From: Sphingobacterium alkalisoli
GTDB lineage: Bacteria > Bacteroidota > Bacteroidia > Sphingobacteriales > Sphingobacteriaceae
Assembly: GCF_005049105.1 (NCBI RefSeq)
Contig: NZ_SUKA01000001.1
Span: 186,001 to 250,000 of the forward strand
DNA length: 64,000 nt
Reading direction: 5' to 3'
Position numbers and translations under genes: made by a program. The stretch's first letter is position 1. The number at the start of each line of letters is the position of its first letter. Shown one piece after another: positions 56,299-64,000 of this stretch. The notes beneath the pieces were generated by a model that saw only the letters and a program-made list of their open reading frames with translations, made no database searches and had not been told where the DNA came from.

Positions 56299-57171
56299 AT
56301 GAATATCCAGGGAGCGTTGAAAGAAAATGCCTTAAAAGGTAAGACTATTGTAATAACAGGGGGGGGCACAGGGCTGGGAAAGGCTATGGCTACCTATTTT
56401 TCCGAGTTGGGTGCCAATCTGGTTATTGCAAGTCGTAAATTGACCGTTCTTGAAACAGCGGCGGCAGAGATTTCAGGTAAAACAGGCCATAGGGTATTAC
56501 CTGTTGCCTGTGATATTCGTCATATTGAGGAAGTAGACCAGCTTCTCGCCAAAAGTGAGGAGGTCTTCGGGCAAGTGGATGTATTGGTCAATAATGCAGC
56601 AGGTAATTTTATTTCACCAACCGAGCGGCTTTCTGCCAATGCATTTTCAACAGTTATAGACATCGTGCTAAAGGGTACTGCAAATTGTACCTTGACGTTT
56701 GGTAAGAATTGGATAAAACGAAAGCAACAAGCGAGTGTACTGAATATCATTACGACCTATGCATTCACAGGGTCGGGTTATGTGGTGCCTTCCGCTGTTG
56801 CCAAAGGAGGAGTATTGACCATGACCCGTTCCTTGGCCGCAGAATGGGGGAAATATGGCATTCGGCATAATGCGATTGCTCCCGGTCCATTTCCGACCAA
56901 AGGTGCCTGGGATAGATTACTTCCAGGAGAGCTGGCCGAGAAATTTGATTTTAAAAACCGTGTGCCGCTGAAGCGCGTAGGGGATCACCAAGAACTGGCT
57001 AATCTAGCAGCGTTTTTAGTGTCTGATTTTGCAGGATACATAAACGGAGAGGTTATCACGATCGACGGAGGGGAGTGGTTACAAGGTGCTGGACAGATGA
57101 ATGGAATGGAAGCCGTTCCCGAAGAAATGTGGGATATGATAGAAGAAACAATACGAAAAAACAATGCATAG
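56299..57171 (+). CDS. 2,4-dienoyl-CoA reductase-like SDR
   Basis: A 290-residue SDR with GGGTGLG at 21-27, NNAAGNF and a catalytic segment VVPSAVAKGGVLTMTRSLAA where the usual YxxxK tyrosine is Ser while Lys is kept, followed by EWGKYGIRHNAIAPGP and TKGAWDRL. That pattern is characteristic of 2,4-dienoyl-CoA reductases (DECR) rather than ordinary SDRs. It is coupled to the isomerase upstream (1-base gap) and to a lipoprotein gene downstream. NADPH dependence is expected from the family. Confidence 0.85.
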   Translation: MNIQGALKENALKGKTIVITGGGTGLGKAMATYFSELGANLVIASRKLTVLETAAAEISGKTGHRVLPVACDIRHIEEVDQLLAKSEEVFGQVDVLVNNAAGNFISPTERLSANAFSTVIDIVLKGTANCTLTFGKNWIKRKQQASVLNIITTYAFTGSGYVVPSAVAKGGVLTMTRSLAAEWGKYGIRHNAIAPGPFPTKGAWDRLLPGELAEKFDFKNRVPLKRVGDHQELANLAAFLVSDFAGYINGEVITIDGGEWLQGAGQMNGMEAVPEEMWDMIEETIRKNNA

Positions 57172-57172
57172 A

Positions 57173-57808
57173 ATGAAATCGCTATTTTTTACTATTTCTG
57201 GCGTGCTGATCTTATTATCCGCCTGTAATCAAAACAAAAGCAAGGAACAAGAGACACAGGATAGCACCTACATTAAGGCCCCTCAAACGATGGAGGAAGT
57301 TCAGCAGCTCAGTGAAGTTGTCACCCGCTTCGTACGAGCCTATATTAACCAGGACAATGAGAAAGCAAATGCGCTCATACACCCAAAATTAGGGTTCACA
57401 GTGATACATAGGCCTGGGGTTGCCGATGTATTTACGAAGGTAGATAGCATTGATTTCGGAACTCCTGTTCCGGCGCATTTTCCTTATCCTACTTTTTCCA
57501 ACGATTATGTACTGACCTTCGAGACGCTTCCAACTTTTGATTGCGGCACGGAGAAGTGGAGCAAAGAAGGTTTCTTTTGTGATACAACAGCACATCCAGA
57601 CCAATTATCCAGGATAGCATTATTTCAGAGGGAATTTAATCAAGAGGAATTTTCTGACGCGGAAATTGATGCAATTAAGAATGCCGAAAGGAAAAGCTAC
57701 CGTGTTATCCTCACGGCTAAGGACCCGCTGATTTTTCACCTGCAGCACGAGGAAGGCGTTTGGTATATTACGGTGCTCGACAGAGCCTACGCAGGTTGTG
57801 ATGCATAG
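57173..57808 (+). CDS. Lipoprotein of unknown function
   Basis: A 211-residue lipoprotein with lipobox LLSAC (Cys near residue 18). The rest is a mixed alpha/beta domain (SEVVTRFVRAYINQDNEKAN, then SNDYVLTFETLPTFDCG and a C-terminal GVWYITVLDRAYAGCDA) with four cysteines outside the lipobox that may form disulfides. It could start at 57164 (overlapping the previous stop) or 57173; the latter gives a standard lipoprotein signal. Function not recognised; expression is probably linked to the fatty-acid pair upstream. Confidence 0.72.
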   Translation: MKSLFFTISGVLILLSACNQNKSKEQETQDSTYIKAPQTMEEVQQLSEVVTRFVRAYINQDNEKANALIHPKLGFTVIHRPGVADVFTKVDSIDFGTPVPAHFPYPTFSNDYVLTFETLPTFDCGTEKWSKEGFFCDTTAHPDQLSRIALFQREFNQEEFSDAEIDAIKNAERKSYRVILTAKDPLIFHLQHEEGVWYITVLDRAYAGCDA

Positions 57809-57939
57809 CGTCCGAAGATGCGTGTTTCCCGTTTGTTGCCTACATAGATCGTGAAAAAATTATTGGATTAGCGACGGTTTTATAAGTGCATTTTGGTGCA
57901 TTAAAATTATATTTACAACAAAAAATTATAGTGTTAGTC

Positions 57940-59679
57940 ATGACGAACTTTGATAACGAAACAAATGGCCGGATTCAACAATGGTTGACGGCAGAATATG
58001 ATGAAAATACAGTAGCGCAGGTACAAAAGTTAGTAGATGAGAAAGAGGAAACAGAGCTACTGGATTCATTCTACAAGGAACTGGAATTTGGCACAGGAGG
58101 TCTCCGCGGTATCATGGGGGTAGGTTCCAATCGAATGAATAAATATACCTTGGGAAAAGCGACGCAGGGTTTGTCAAACTATCTTAAAAAGGCATTTGCT
58201 AAAGAAGACCTGAAAGTTGCGGTTGCGTACGACAGTCGTAATAATTCGCAGGTTTTTGGGAAAATGGTGGCGGATGTATTTTCAGCCAACGGCATAAAGG
58301 TCTACTTGTTTGAAGAGTTACGCCCAACACCTATGCTTTCCTTCGCGGTGCGCCATTTTGGTTGCCAAGGGGGTGTTATGCTGACTGCTTCACACAATCC
58401 CAAGGAGTACAACGGTTACAAGGCCTATTGGAATGATGGTGGTCAGCTGGTTGCTCCTCATGATAAAAATGTGATTACCGAGGTAAATGCCATACAGTCG
58501 GTTGCCGAAATTAAGTTTGAAGGGAATACCGAGAATATTACGGTTTTAAAAGAAGATTTTGATCAAATCTATATTGATGCAAATAAAAAGCTAAGCATTC
58601 ATCCAGAGGTCGTTGCTGCAGAGAAGGACCTCAAGATTGTGTTTTCGCCGATTCACGGAACGGGTATTACCCTGGTTCCCAAAATACTTGAAGCTTGGGG
58701 GTTCAGGAATGTAGCGGTGGTGGAAGAGCAATCGAAGCCCGATGGAAATTTCTCAACCGTGATTTACCCCAATCCGGAGGAAGAAGAGGCGATGTCTATG
58801 GCCAAACGTAAAGGCGAGGAGCTTGATGCAGATGTTGTGATGGCAACAGATCCCGATGCAGATCGTGTAGGTGTGGCCGTTAAGAATGCAAAGGGCGAAT
58901 TTCAGCTGCTGAATGGTAATCAGATTGGGAGTTTGCTTACCTACTATGTACTGTCGGCCAAAAAGGAAAAGGGTGAATTACAAGATGCGGATTATATAGT
59001 GAAGACCATCGTTACGTCTAACCTATTTTCGGATATTGCCGCGAGTTTTGATGTAAAATGCTACGAAACTTTAACGGGATTTAAGTTTATAGGCGAAGTC
59101 ATTACGAAACTGGAAGAGAAAGAGAACTATTTGGTCGGTGGTGAAGAAAGCTATGGTTTTTTGGTGGGCGACCTTGTACGTGATAAGGATGCGGTTAACT
59201 CCTGTGCTTTTATTGCGGAGATGACAGCTTATTTTAAAAGTCAAGGCAAATCACTTTTCGATGTGCTGCTGGAGATCTATGAGAAGTACGGGTTTTACCA
59301 AGAGAAGCTGATTTCATTGACAAAAAAAGGAAAAGCGGGTGCCGACGAAATTAAACAGATGATGATCGACCTTCGTGCGGATTCACCAAACGTATTGGGT
59401 GGTGTTGCCGTGCGCGAAATCCGGGATTATGAAAGCAAGGAAGCCTATAGCCTAACGACAGGTGAAAAGCATACCATCGATTTACCCAAGTCGGATGTAT
59501 TGCAATTTATCACGGTAGACGGTGATGTGATTTCAGCTCGTCCTTCAGGTACGGAGCCGAAAATTAAATTTTATTGTTCGGTAAAAGAAAATTTATCCGC
59601 TGCTTCAGAATACGATAATGTAGCGCAGAAATTAGAGGATAAAGTGAAACGAATTATGGCGGATATCGTAAAAAACTAA
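57940..59679 (+). CDS. Phospho-sugar mutase (phosphoglucomutase/phosphomannomutase)
   Basis: A 579-residue alpha-D-phosphohexomutase. The phosphoserine loop TASHNP has Ser151, the metal loop is ATDPDADRVG, the sugar loop GGEESYGF and the phosphate site RPSGTEPKIKFY are present, so all four active-site loops are intact. The ATG at 57940 was chosen over a GTG at 57886 because the conserved N-terminus begins there. It is followed 1 base later by a Nudix hydrolase gene, suggesting joint expression. Confidence 0.95.
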   Translation: MTNFDNETNGRIQQWLTAEYDENTVAQVQKLVDEKEETELLDSFYKELEFGTGGLRGIMGVGSNRMNKYTLGKATQGLSNYLKKAFAKEDLKVAVAYDSRNNSQVFGKMVADVFSANGIKVYLFEELRPTPMLSFAVRHFGCQGGVMLTASHNPKEYNGYKAYWNDGGQLVAPHDKNVITEVNAIQSVAEIKFEGNTENITVLKEDFDQIYIDANKKLSIHPEVVAAEKDLKIVFSPIHGTGITLVPKILEAWGFRNVAVVEEQSKPDGNFSTVIYPNPEEEEAMSMAKRKGEELDADVVMATDPDADRVGVAVKNAKGEFQLLNGNQIGSLLTYYVLSAKKEKGELQDADYIVKTIVTSNLFSDIAASFDVKCYETLTGFKFIGEVITKLEEKENYLVGGEESYGFLVGDLVRDKDAVNSCAFIAEMTAYFKSQGKSLFDVLLEIYEKYGFYQEKLISLTKKGKAGADEIKQMMIDLRADSPNVLGGVAVREIRDYESKEAYSLTTGEKHTIDLPKSDVLQFITVDGDVISARPSGTEPKIKFYCSVKENLSAASEYDNVAQKLEDKVKRIMADIVKN

Positions 59680-59680
59680 T

Positions 59681-60223
59681 ATGGAAAAGTGGACGCTCCT
59701 AGATTCTAAATATATTATTCAACGGCCTTGGGCGACGCTACGGGTAGATAAGCTGCAATTGCCTAATGGTAATATAAAGGACGAGTATTATGTGCTGGAA
59801 TATCCGACTTGGGTTAATATGATCGGCATTACAGCCGAGAATCAAGTGCTATTTGTGACGCAGTATCGGCATGGTTCAGGAAAGATAATGACGGAGTTGC
59901 CGGCTGGGGTTGTAGAAGAGGGAGAAGATCCAGAAGATGCCGCCCGAAGAGAATTGCTGGAAGAAACCGGTTATGCCTTTGATTCGATCGAAAAGATAGC
60001 CGAGCTGTATGCTAACCCGGCGACAAGTGGAAACATTACCCATACCTACGTATTACAAGGAGGAAAGAAAGTGCAGGAACAGGAATTGGACAACTCAGAA
60101 GATATCGACGTGGTCTTAATGTCTATAGAAGAAGCCAAGACTTTTTTATTTGAGAACAAGATCGGCCAGGCGCTGCATTCTTCGGCATTGTTTTATGCCT
60201 TCAAACATTTGGGCATGTTGTAG
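59681..60223 (+). CDS. Nudix hydrolase (ADP-ribose pyrophosphatase-like)
   Basis: A 180-residue enzyme with a perfect Nudix box from Gly76 (GVVEEGEDPEDAARRELLEE then TGY), i.e. Gx5Ex7REUxEExGU. The N-terminal beta strands (YIIQRPWATLRVDKLQLPNG) match the ADP-sugar pyrophosphatase group. It cleaves a nucleoside diphosphate linked to another moiety; with the phosphohexomutase just upstream an NDP- or ADP-sugar is plausible but not shown. Confidence 0.92.
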   Translation: MEKWTLLDSKYIIQRPWATLRVDKLQLPNGNIKDEYYVLEYPTWVNMIGITAENQVLFVTQYRHGSGKIMTELPAGVVEEGEDPEDAARRELLEETGYAFDSIEKIAELYANPATSGNITHTYVLQGGKKVQEQELDNSEDIDVVLMSIEEAKTFLFENKIGQALHSSALFYAFKHLGML

Positions 60224-60229
60224 GTGCTA

Positions 60230-60265
60230 GACGAGAGATATTAGGTGTGAGATACGAGAGTGAGG
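60230..60265. repeat. Degenerate short repeat of the GAGATA/ACGAGA type
   Basis: AGACGAGAGATATTAGGTGT is followed by GAGATACGAGAGTGAGG: two or more imperfect copies of a purine-rich unit of about 8-9 bases in a 64-base gap. Such runs recur between genes in Pedobacter/Sphingobacterium-type genomes. Confidence 0.45.
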
Positions 60266-60275
60266 TAACTTTTTG

Positions 60276-60283
60276 TACCTTTG
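60276..60283 (+). promoter_or_regulatory. -7 box (TACCTTTG) at the start of the conserved unknown gene
   Basis: Exact TAnnTTTG ending 4 bases before the ATG at 60288. Same spacing as at purD, which suggests a leaderless or nearly leaderless mRNA. Confidence 0.45.
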
Positions 60284-60287
60284 CAAA

Positions 60288-61601
60288 ATGGCAAGAGAGA
60301 TATTCGAAACAAAACGAAAAGCACTAAAGATTAATCTTAATCCAGATATTTACGGAACGTTTGCAGAAATTGGTGCGGGTCAGGAGGTGGCCCGCAATTT
60401 TTTTGAAGCAGGGGCTGCTTCGGGAACGATTGCAAAGACGATGTCGGCCTATGATATGGCATTCAGTGACGCAATTTATGGAGCCGAAGAGTCGGGGCGC
60501 TATGTGAGCCGTACACGATTGACCAAAATGATTGAACATGAGTTCAATTTGCTCACCGAACGTCTTCAGGGACATAAGTACGCGAACAAGACGTTTTTTG
60601 CGTTTGCGGATACAGTCACAACCCTGAATTTTGCAAAAACAAATGAACCACACGGCTGGGTAGGGATACGTTTTCAACATGAAGTAGGAGGCCCCACAAA
60701 TGATATCGTTATTCATATACGTTTGTTGGATAGCGACAATAGGTTGCAGTCCAAGGTGTTGGGGATTATTGGTGTTAACTTGGTGTTTGCGGCATATTTT
60801 TATGCAAATGATCCGCAAACAATGATTGAATCGTTGGTCGACAATCTTTCTGTAGGTTCTGTCGAAATCGACTTGGTCAAGGTTTCAGGGCCTATTTTTG
60901 AACAGGTAAACGAGCGCTTGATTAACCTCTACCTGATCGCAAAAGGATTTGCCAACGCGGCGATCTTCAGACCTGATGGGAGGGCCGTGCAAATAAAGGA
61001 TTATTTATATAAAAAAAACATCATTATTCTACGTACGAAATATCGCCAGAAGTCGAACCCCAACTTCGACCTTTTTAATTTAGCCGTTGAGCAGTTTCGT
61101 AAGAATACACAGGCCGTCCCTGAGGACACGGTGGTTCTTATTGAAGTACTGATGGGAAATGCATTAGACGAAGATAATACCATTACCGATGCGGATTTAA
61201 ACTATTTTGCAGAACGCGCTGAATATTTGTGTTCCACAGGAAACAACATTATGGTTTCTAATTTTCGACGTAACAATCATTTAGCTGAATTTGTCAAAAC
61301 ATTTCGACCCAAACATGTCGGAATTGCCACCAACGTATCCAATCTGCGCAACATCTTTACTTCGGACAATTACAATAAAGAACAGTATACCAACGAACTT
61401 CTTACCTATATTTCTGGAATGTTCAGCAAAGACGTGAAGCTTTATGCGTACCCGTATCTGAATAAAAAAAATAACGAAATCATTACCACGAAAAATATGA
61501 CGGTGTCGGAAGAAGCGAAACCCCTTTTTGATTTTCTGATCAAAAACCACTATATCGTCGATATTGAAAATTACGACGAGAAATTTGTGAAAACCGTTTA
61601 A
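60288..61601 (+). CDS. Conserved Bacteroidota protein of unknown function
   Basis: A 437-residue soluble protein that I recognise as widely conserved in Bacteroidota under misleading names such as TonB-dependent receptor or nicotinate-nucleotide adenylyltransferase. It has no signal peptide, no barrel and no plug. Conserved-looking blocks are YGTFAEIGAGQEVARNFF and GTIAKTMSAYDM near the N-terminus and GNNIMVSNFRRNNHLAEF near the C-terminus. ATG at 60288 chosen over 60273 because of the promoter box between them. Function unknown. Confidence 0.85.
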   Translation: MAREIFETKRKALKINLNPDIYGTFAEIGAGQEVARNFFEAGAASGTIAKTMSAYDMAFSDAIYGAEESGRYVSRTRLTKMIEHEFNLLTERLQGHKYANKTFFAFADTVTTLNFAKTNEPHGWVGIRFQHEVGGPTNDIVIHIRLLDSDNRLQSKVLGIIGVNLVFAAYFYANDPQTMIESLVDNLSVGSVEIDLVKVSGPIFEQVNERLINLYLIAKGFANAAIFRPDGRAVQIKDYLYKKNIIILRTKYRQKSNPNFDLFNLAVEQFRKNTQAVPEDTVVLIEVLMGNALDEDNTITDADLNYFAERAEYLCSTGNNIMVSNFRRNNHLAEFVKTFRPKHVGIATNVSNLRNIFTSDNYNKEQYTNELLTYISGMFSKDVKLYAYPYLNKKNNEIITTKNMTVSEEAKPLFDFLIKNHYIVDIENYDEKFVKTV

Positions 61602-61735
61602 AAATAGAGTAAACTGGATGACGATATTTTTTTCGGCGATGTACTACTAAAAAGGTCGTTAAAATACGCAAACGATTGATTCCATACCCTTATAAGAATA
61701 AGCAATTTATACGAATTAATTCGCTTGAAAAAGCG

Positions 61736-61743
61736 TATCTTTG
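61736..61743 (+). promoter_or_regulatory. -7 box (TATCTTTG) of gcvP
   Basis: Exact TAnnTTTG about 91 bases before the gcvP ATG; no TTG at the usual -33 spacing. The leader of about 85 bases shows no glycine-riboswitch-like conserved pair that I can recognise. Confidence 0.45.
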
Positions 61744-61834
61744 CGCATCAAAAATCACAAAAACTAAAAACGCTTAACTTAATTGAAATACAGTACGTTA
61801 AGTGATTACGAAAATACTCCAATCAAACGGCAAA

Positions 61835-64000
61835 ATGAGTAACGTATATTACCAAGAAAAATTTGAAGATCGCCACAACGGCCCAAGTGCTGAGCAGGCG
61901 AAAGAAATGTTAGCCTTTTTAGGCGTCGATTCTTTAGATCAATTGATTGAACAAACTGTTCCGTCTCAGATTAGAGCTAAAAATCAATTAAATCTTCCTC
62001 CGGCGCTAAGTGAAGTAGCTTACTTGGAAAAAGTAAGGCAGATTGCTGAGAAAAATAAAGTAGTCAAGTCGTTTATTGGTCAGGGGTATTATGATGTGAA
62101 TGTACCGGGAGTGATTCAGCGTAATGTGCTGGAGAATCCAGGATGGTATACGCAGTACACACCTTATCAAGCAGAAATTGCGCAAGGTCGTTTACAGGCC
62201 TTATTAAATTTCCAAACCGCTGTTTCCGATTTAACGGGTTTGGAAATTGCCAACGCATCGCTGTTAGATGAGGCGACGGCGGCCGCTGAAGCGATGTTTA
62301 TGCTATATAGCGCGCGTAAAAATAAAGACGCAAATGTTTTCTTGGTTACGTCAAACGTGTATCCGCAAACTTTAGACGTATTGCAGACCAGAGCCATTCC
62401 TTTTGGTGTAGAGATTCGGGTTGCAGATATCATTGTGTCAAATTTGACGGATGATGTGTTTGCAGCATTCATCCAATACCCAGCAGCGGATGGTTCGATA
62501 TGTGATTACAGGGCTTTTACAGAGAGCGCACATGCAAAAAATATAACCATTTGTGTAGCAGCAGATTTGATGTCATTAGCATTGTTGACGCCTCCGGGCG
62601 AGTGGGGTGCGGATGTTGTGGTCGGTAACTCCCAACGTTTTGGTGTGCCAATGGGATTTGGCGGTCCTCATGCAGCCTTCTTTGCGACCAAAGATGCATA
62701 CAAGCGTAATATTCCAGGCCGTATCATCGGTGTAACGTCGGATTCTAACGGTAATTATGCATTACGCATGGCTTTGCAGACTCGTGAGCAACATATCCGT
62801 CGTGATAAGGCTTCCTCTAATATTTGTACGGCACAGGCTTTACTTGCCATTATGGCTTCGTTCTATGCCGTATACCACGGACCCAAAGGAATTAAGCATA
62901 TTGCATCGCGTATCAATGATCTCGCAAAATTAGCAGATAAAGCTATCCAGGCATTAGGCTATCAGCAAATGAATAAAGCTTATTTTGATACCTTACGGTT
63001 TCAGGTGGGTGATCAGGTAGGTACGCTAAAAGGGGAAGCGTTAGATAATGACTTGAATTTCTTCTATCATAAAGGTACGGTAGGTATATCGATCGACGAA
63101 ACCACGACGTTTGAAGATGTCCAAACAATTGTTAAAGTATTCGCTAAGATTAAAGGGAAAGTACATTCCGAGATGGATTTAATGGATTGGGCAAAAGAGG
63201 AAATCTCGTCGATCCCTGCAGAATTGGTTCGTACGTCGGCATATTTAACGCACCCAATTTTCAACAGCTACCATTCAGAAAGTGAAATGTTGCGCTATAT
63301 TAAATCCTTGGAAGTGAAGGATCTTTCGCTATGTCATTCCATGATACCATTGGGATCCTGTACCATGAAGCTGAATGCCACCACGGAGATGGTTCCGTTG
63401 ACATGGGCTCGCTTTGGCGGATTACATCCATTTGCTCCTGCGGATCAAACGACAGGATATATGCAGTTGATCAATGAATTGAATGACTGGCTATCGGAGA
63501 TTACCGGATTTGCTAAAATGTCTTTTCAACCCAATTCAGGCGCGCAAGGTGAATATGCTGGTTTAATGGTTATTCGTGCCTATCACGAAAGCCGTGGTGA
63601 AGGACATCGTAATGTATGTCTGATCCCTGCCTCAGCGCATGGTACTAACCCGGCTTCCGCCTCGATGGCAGGATTGAAAGTGGTGGTCGTAAAATGCGAT
63701 GAACGTGGTAATATTGACGTTGCGGATTTGAAGGCGAAAGCAGAAGTACATTGTGAACAGCTGAATTCGTTGATGGTAACTTACCCATCTACGCATGGCG
63801 TTTTCGAAGAGCCTATTATCGAAATCTGTCAGATTATACACAATAACGGCGGGCAAGTATATATGGACGGTGCAAATATGAATGCGCAGGTGGGCATAAC
63901 GAGTCCCGGATTTATCGGAGCTGACGTTTGTCATCTCAACTTGCACAAGACCTTCTGTATCCCACACGGTGGAGGTGGCCCAGGCATGGGACCTATCGGT
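61835..64000 (+). CDS. gcvP: Glycine dehydrogenase (decarboxylating), P protein, 5' part
   Basis: The frame from ATG 61835 stays open for 722 codons to the window end, so the gene is cut off; full P proteins have about 950-960 residues. It shows the GcvP N-terminal half ([35 protein letters not shown]) and the start of the second half with the PLP-binding Lys705 in [18 protein letters not shown]. It decarboxylates glycine and passes the aminomethyl group to the H protein. Other gcv genes are not in the window. Confidence 0.97.
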   Translation, partial: MSNVYYQEKFEDRHNGPSAEQAKEMLAFLGVDSLDQLIEQTVPSQIRAKNQLNLPPALSEVAYLEKVRQIAEKNKVVKSFIGQGYYDVNVPGVIQRNVLENPGWYTQYTPYQAEIAQGRLQALLNFQTAVSDLTGLEIANASLLDEATAAAEAMFMLYSARKNKDANVFLVTSNVYPQTLDVLQTRAIPFGVEIRVADIIVSNLTDDVFAAFIQYPAADGSICDYRAFTESAHAKNITICVAADLMSLALLTPPGEWGADVVVGNSQRFGVPMGFGGPHAAFFATKDAYKRNIPGRIIGVTSDSNGNYALRMALQTREQHIRRDKASSNICTAQALLAIMASFYAVYHGPKGIKHIASRINDLAKLADKAIQALGYQQMNKAYFDTLRFQVGDQVGTLKGEALDNDLNFFYHKGTVGISIDETTTFEDVQTIVKVFAKIKGKVHSEMDLMDWAKEEISSIPAELVRTSAYLTHPIFNSYHSESEMLRYIKSLEVKDLSLCHSMIPLGSCTMKLNATTEMVPLTWARFGGLHPFAPADQTTGYMQLINELNDWLSEITGFAKMSFQPNSGAQGEYAGLMVIRAYHESRGEGHRNVCLIPASAHGTNPASASMAGLKVVVVKCDERGNIDVADLKAKAEVHCEQLNSLMVTYPSTHGVFEEPIIEICQIIHNNGGQVYMDGANMNAQVGITSPGFIGADVCHLNLHKTFCIPHGGGGPGMGPIG

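Noticed and set aside
60324..60818. 164-codon minus-strand ORF inside the conserved unknown gene
   Set aside because: Antisense shadow with unusual composition; the plus-strand frame is clearly conserved.
61602..61834. Possible glycine riboswitch before gcvP
   Set aside because: The leader lacks the conserved helices and AG-rich core of glycine riboswitches as far as can be seen by eye.

Overview
The window looks like chromosome of a member of the Bacteroidota, most likely family Sphingobacteriaceae (Sphingobacterium/Parapedobacter/Olivibacter type). The grounds are SusC/SusD pairs, FecI/FecR-type sigma and anti-sigma pairs, the TAnnTTTG (-7) promoter boxes found before many genes, the lack of strong Shine-Dalgarno sequences and moderate GC. 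No transposase, integrase, prophage gene or CRISPR array was seen. The genus is an inference.

Layout. (1) Bases 1-7917: an amino-sugar operon with the end of a GH16-like protein, nagB, nagA, two secreted GH20-type hexosaminidases and a FucP-type sugar transporter; it takes GlcNAc-containing glycans to fructose-6-phosphate. (2) 7933-26417: a DUF2721 gene, a GntR-type regulator divergent from an FAD oxidoreductase/Na+-solute symporter pair, then a sigma/anti-sigma-controlled Sus-like locus (SusC, SusD, exported TIM-barrel isomerase, beta-helix lipoprotein, DUF218 protein with a hemopexin-like tail, phosphodiester glycosidase lipoprotein) closed by a strong terminator. It has no recognisable classical glycoside hydrolase and is the best candidate here for an undescribed uptake/degradation system. 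(3) 26606-33074: an outer-membrane beta-barrel protein, then a three-gene unit of epimerase/dehydratase, MetE C-domain-like methyltransferase and acetolactate-synthase-like ThDP enzyme. (4) 33144-36438: AraC regulator and SDR that share an 11-bp upstream motif, a Crp-like regulator and an AhpD-like protein. (5) 36577-42092: a Fec-type siderophore locus (sigma factor, FecR, TonB receptor with STN domain, PepSY membrane protein). (6) 42424-44319: a LOV-domain (blue-light) histidine kinase and a single-domain response regulator. (7) 44320-49047: an accessory pocket with a decayed TetR gene start beside a palindrome and a 1258-residue GH2 enzyme with a LamG domain inside its catalytic domain. (8) 49048-64000: mostly core genes: an acidic-tailed exported protein, tRNA-Glu, purD, an MG2/TonB-plug protein, ExbD, an enoyl-CoA isomerase/dienoyl-CoA reductase pair, a lipoprotein, phosphohexomutase, Nudix hydrolase, a conserved protein of unknown function and the first 722 codons of gcvP.

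How the parts work together. Regions 1, 2, 5 and 6 each pair an uptake or sensing module with matching control: hexosaminidases with cytoplasmic GlcNAc-6-P catabolism, two separate cell-surface-signalling sigma/anti-sigma pairs each next to an STN-bearing TonB receptor, and a photoreceptor kinase with its receiver. The isomerase/reductase pair at 55530-57171 supplies the two auxiliary activities needed for beta-oxidation of unsaturated fatty acids.
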